Shown one piece after another: positions 42,478 through 42,698 of a stretch of 42,698 bases of DNA. The stretch comes from Bacteroides sp. CAG:1060_57_27 (GTDB lineage Bacteria > Bacteroidota > Bacteroidia > Bacteroidales > UBA932), in assembly GCA_001915575.1 (NCBI GenBank), contig MNQT01000019.1:1-42698 (forward strand), written 5' to 3'. The notes below the pieces were generated by a model that was not told the DNA's origin, did no database searches, and saw only the letters and a program-made list of their open reading frames with translations. Position 1 is the first letter of the stretch, and the number at the start of each line of letters is the position of its first letter. The translations under genes were made by a program, and so were the position numbers.

Positions 42478-42504
42478 CAGTCCGGAGTTATCCGGGCTGT
42501 TTTT
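42478..42504 (+). terminator. Intrinsic terminator of tRNA-Leu
   Basis: CAGTCCGG (42478-42485) pairs with CCGGGCTG (42492-42499), with one G-U pair and a 6-nt loop, followed by five T. It ends the tRNA transcript six bases after the gene. Confidence 0.85.
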
Positions 42505-42606
42505 CGTTTATCCCGCAATGCGGGCACGCGCCGCACACTTGGGTATAATTGCCAAAAATGGTTGGTAAAACCTTTATAACTTGTTAAAATTCTGCAATGT
42601 ATAGAA

Positions 42607-42632
42607 ATTAGATGAAACGCGTTTCATCTAAT
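42607..42632. repeat. Perfect 26-bp palindrome overlapping a start codon
   Basis: The half-site ATTAGATGAAACG (42607-42619) is followed by its exact complement with no spacer. It ends on the AT of the ATG at 42631. The flanking 42505-42606 is AT-rich, unlike the rest of the window, and holds no gene I can see. It may be an operator, a transposase-binding or recombination site, or an mRNA hairpin covering the start codon. Confidence 0.85.
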
Positions 42633-42698
42633 GAGTGATAATCGAAAAATAAGGAGGCGCCAACGCTGCCCGGAATGCGGGTCTTTGGACGTCATCAA
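42631..42698 (+). CDS. Partial zinc-ribbon ORF, possibly the start of a transposase
   Basis: From ATG 42631 the frame stays open to the window edge (22 codons), reading MSDNRKI, then RRRQRCPECGSLDVIK. The CPECGS half of a zinc ribbon after an Arg-rich start is common in transposases whose N-terminus binds the element's ends. The rest lies outside the window, so the family cannot be named. AAGGAGG lies inside the coding start. The AT-rich upstream DNA and the palindrome fit a mobile element placed next to a tRNA gene. A regulatory or replication protein is also possible. Confidence 0.45.
   Translation, partial: MSDNRKIRRRQRCPECGSLDVI

Noticed and set aside
1..42698. CRISPR array, prophage or defence island
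   Set aside because: I saw no spaced direct repeats, phage structural genes, restriction enzymes or known defence genes. The window is mostly core genes.

Overview
The window is chromosomal DNA from a GC-rich member of the Bacteroidales (phylum Bacteroidota). The evidence is the gene set: a split MacB-type ABC exporter with its own TolC, S46 and S9 peptidases, DUF4491, a FeoA-FeoB fusion, a CcsBA fusion and a Bacteroidota-type Mrp without CxxC. The promoters agree, being of the Bacteroidota kind (-33 TTTG/TTG, 19-20 bp spacer, -7 TAnnTTTG), and Shine-Dalgarno sequences are mostly absent. A Rikenellaceae-like or other GC-rich gut lineage would fit, but the genus cannot be fixed from this sequence alone. 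Coding density is very high and no gene-free stretch exceeds about 230 bp.

Layout. 1-5.7 kb (minus strand): a small secreted protein, pheS, yhhQ and queF, then a secreted S9 prolyl-oligopeptidase-type peptidase. 5.7-8.6 kb (plus): a C69 dipeptidase and alkaline phosphatase. 8.6-8.8 kb: tRNA-Ser(GCU) with its own promoter and a terminator. 8.8-11.3 kb (minus): an EF-G paralogue with altered GTPase residues and a small possible HTH protein. 11.4-16.4 kb (plus): an XRE regulator, rnhB, a DPP7-type S46 peptidase, the Mrp/ApbC Fe-S carrier and rsmA. 16.4-20.1 kb (minus): a YfhO-type membrane protein and a GT4 glycosyltransferase, divergent from mutS (20.15-22.7 kb, plus). 22.8-26.5 kb (minus): galE, a YfcE-like phosphoesterase, radA and rsmE. 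26.6-32.2 kb (minus): a complete tripartite exporter (ABC ATPase, two FtsX/MacB-type permeases, adaptor, TolC). 32.4-38.8 kb (plus): an outer-membrane beta-barrel, an imelysin lipoprotein, a di-haem DHOR lipoprotein and CcsBA. Next comes DUF4491 (plus), converging on feoAB, a 58-aa Cys-rich protein and queH (minus). The right end holds tRNA-Leu(GAG), a terminator, a 26-bp perfect palindrome and the first 22 codons of a zinc-ribbon protein, possibly a transposase.

How it fits together. Two iron-related blocks lie side by side. The barrel, imelysin and DHOR genes form an apparent envelope iron/haem redox locus that carries its own cytochrome c haem-ligation protein, CcsBA. FeoAB imports ferrous iron across the inner membrane and is followed by queH, whose product is an Fe-S enzyme of queuosine synthesis. 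Two further queuosine genes (yhhQ, queF) sit about 35 kb away. I see no CRISPR array, prophage, restriction system or defence island. The most unusual items are the EF-G paralogue that lacks the catalytic His, the porin-imelysin-DHOR-CcsBA operon, the feoAB-Cys-rich-queH linkage, promoters that abut start codons, and the palindrome at the right edge.
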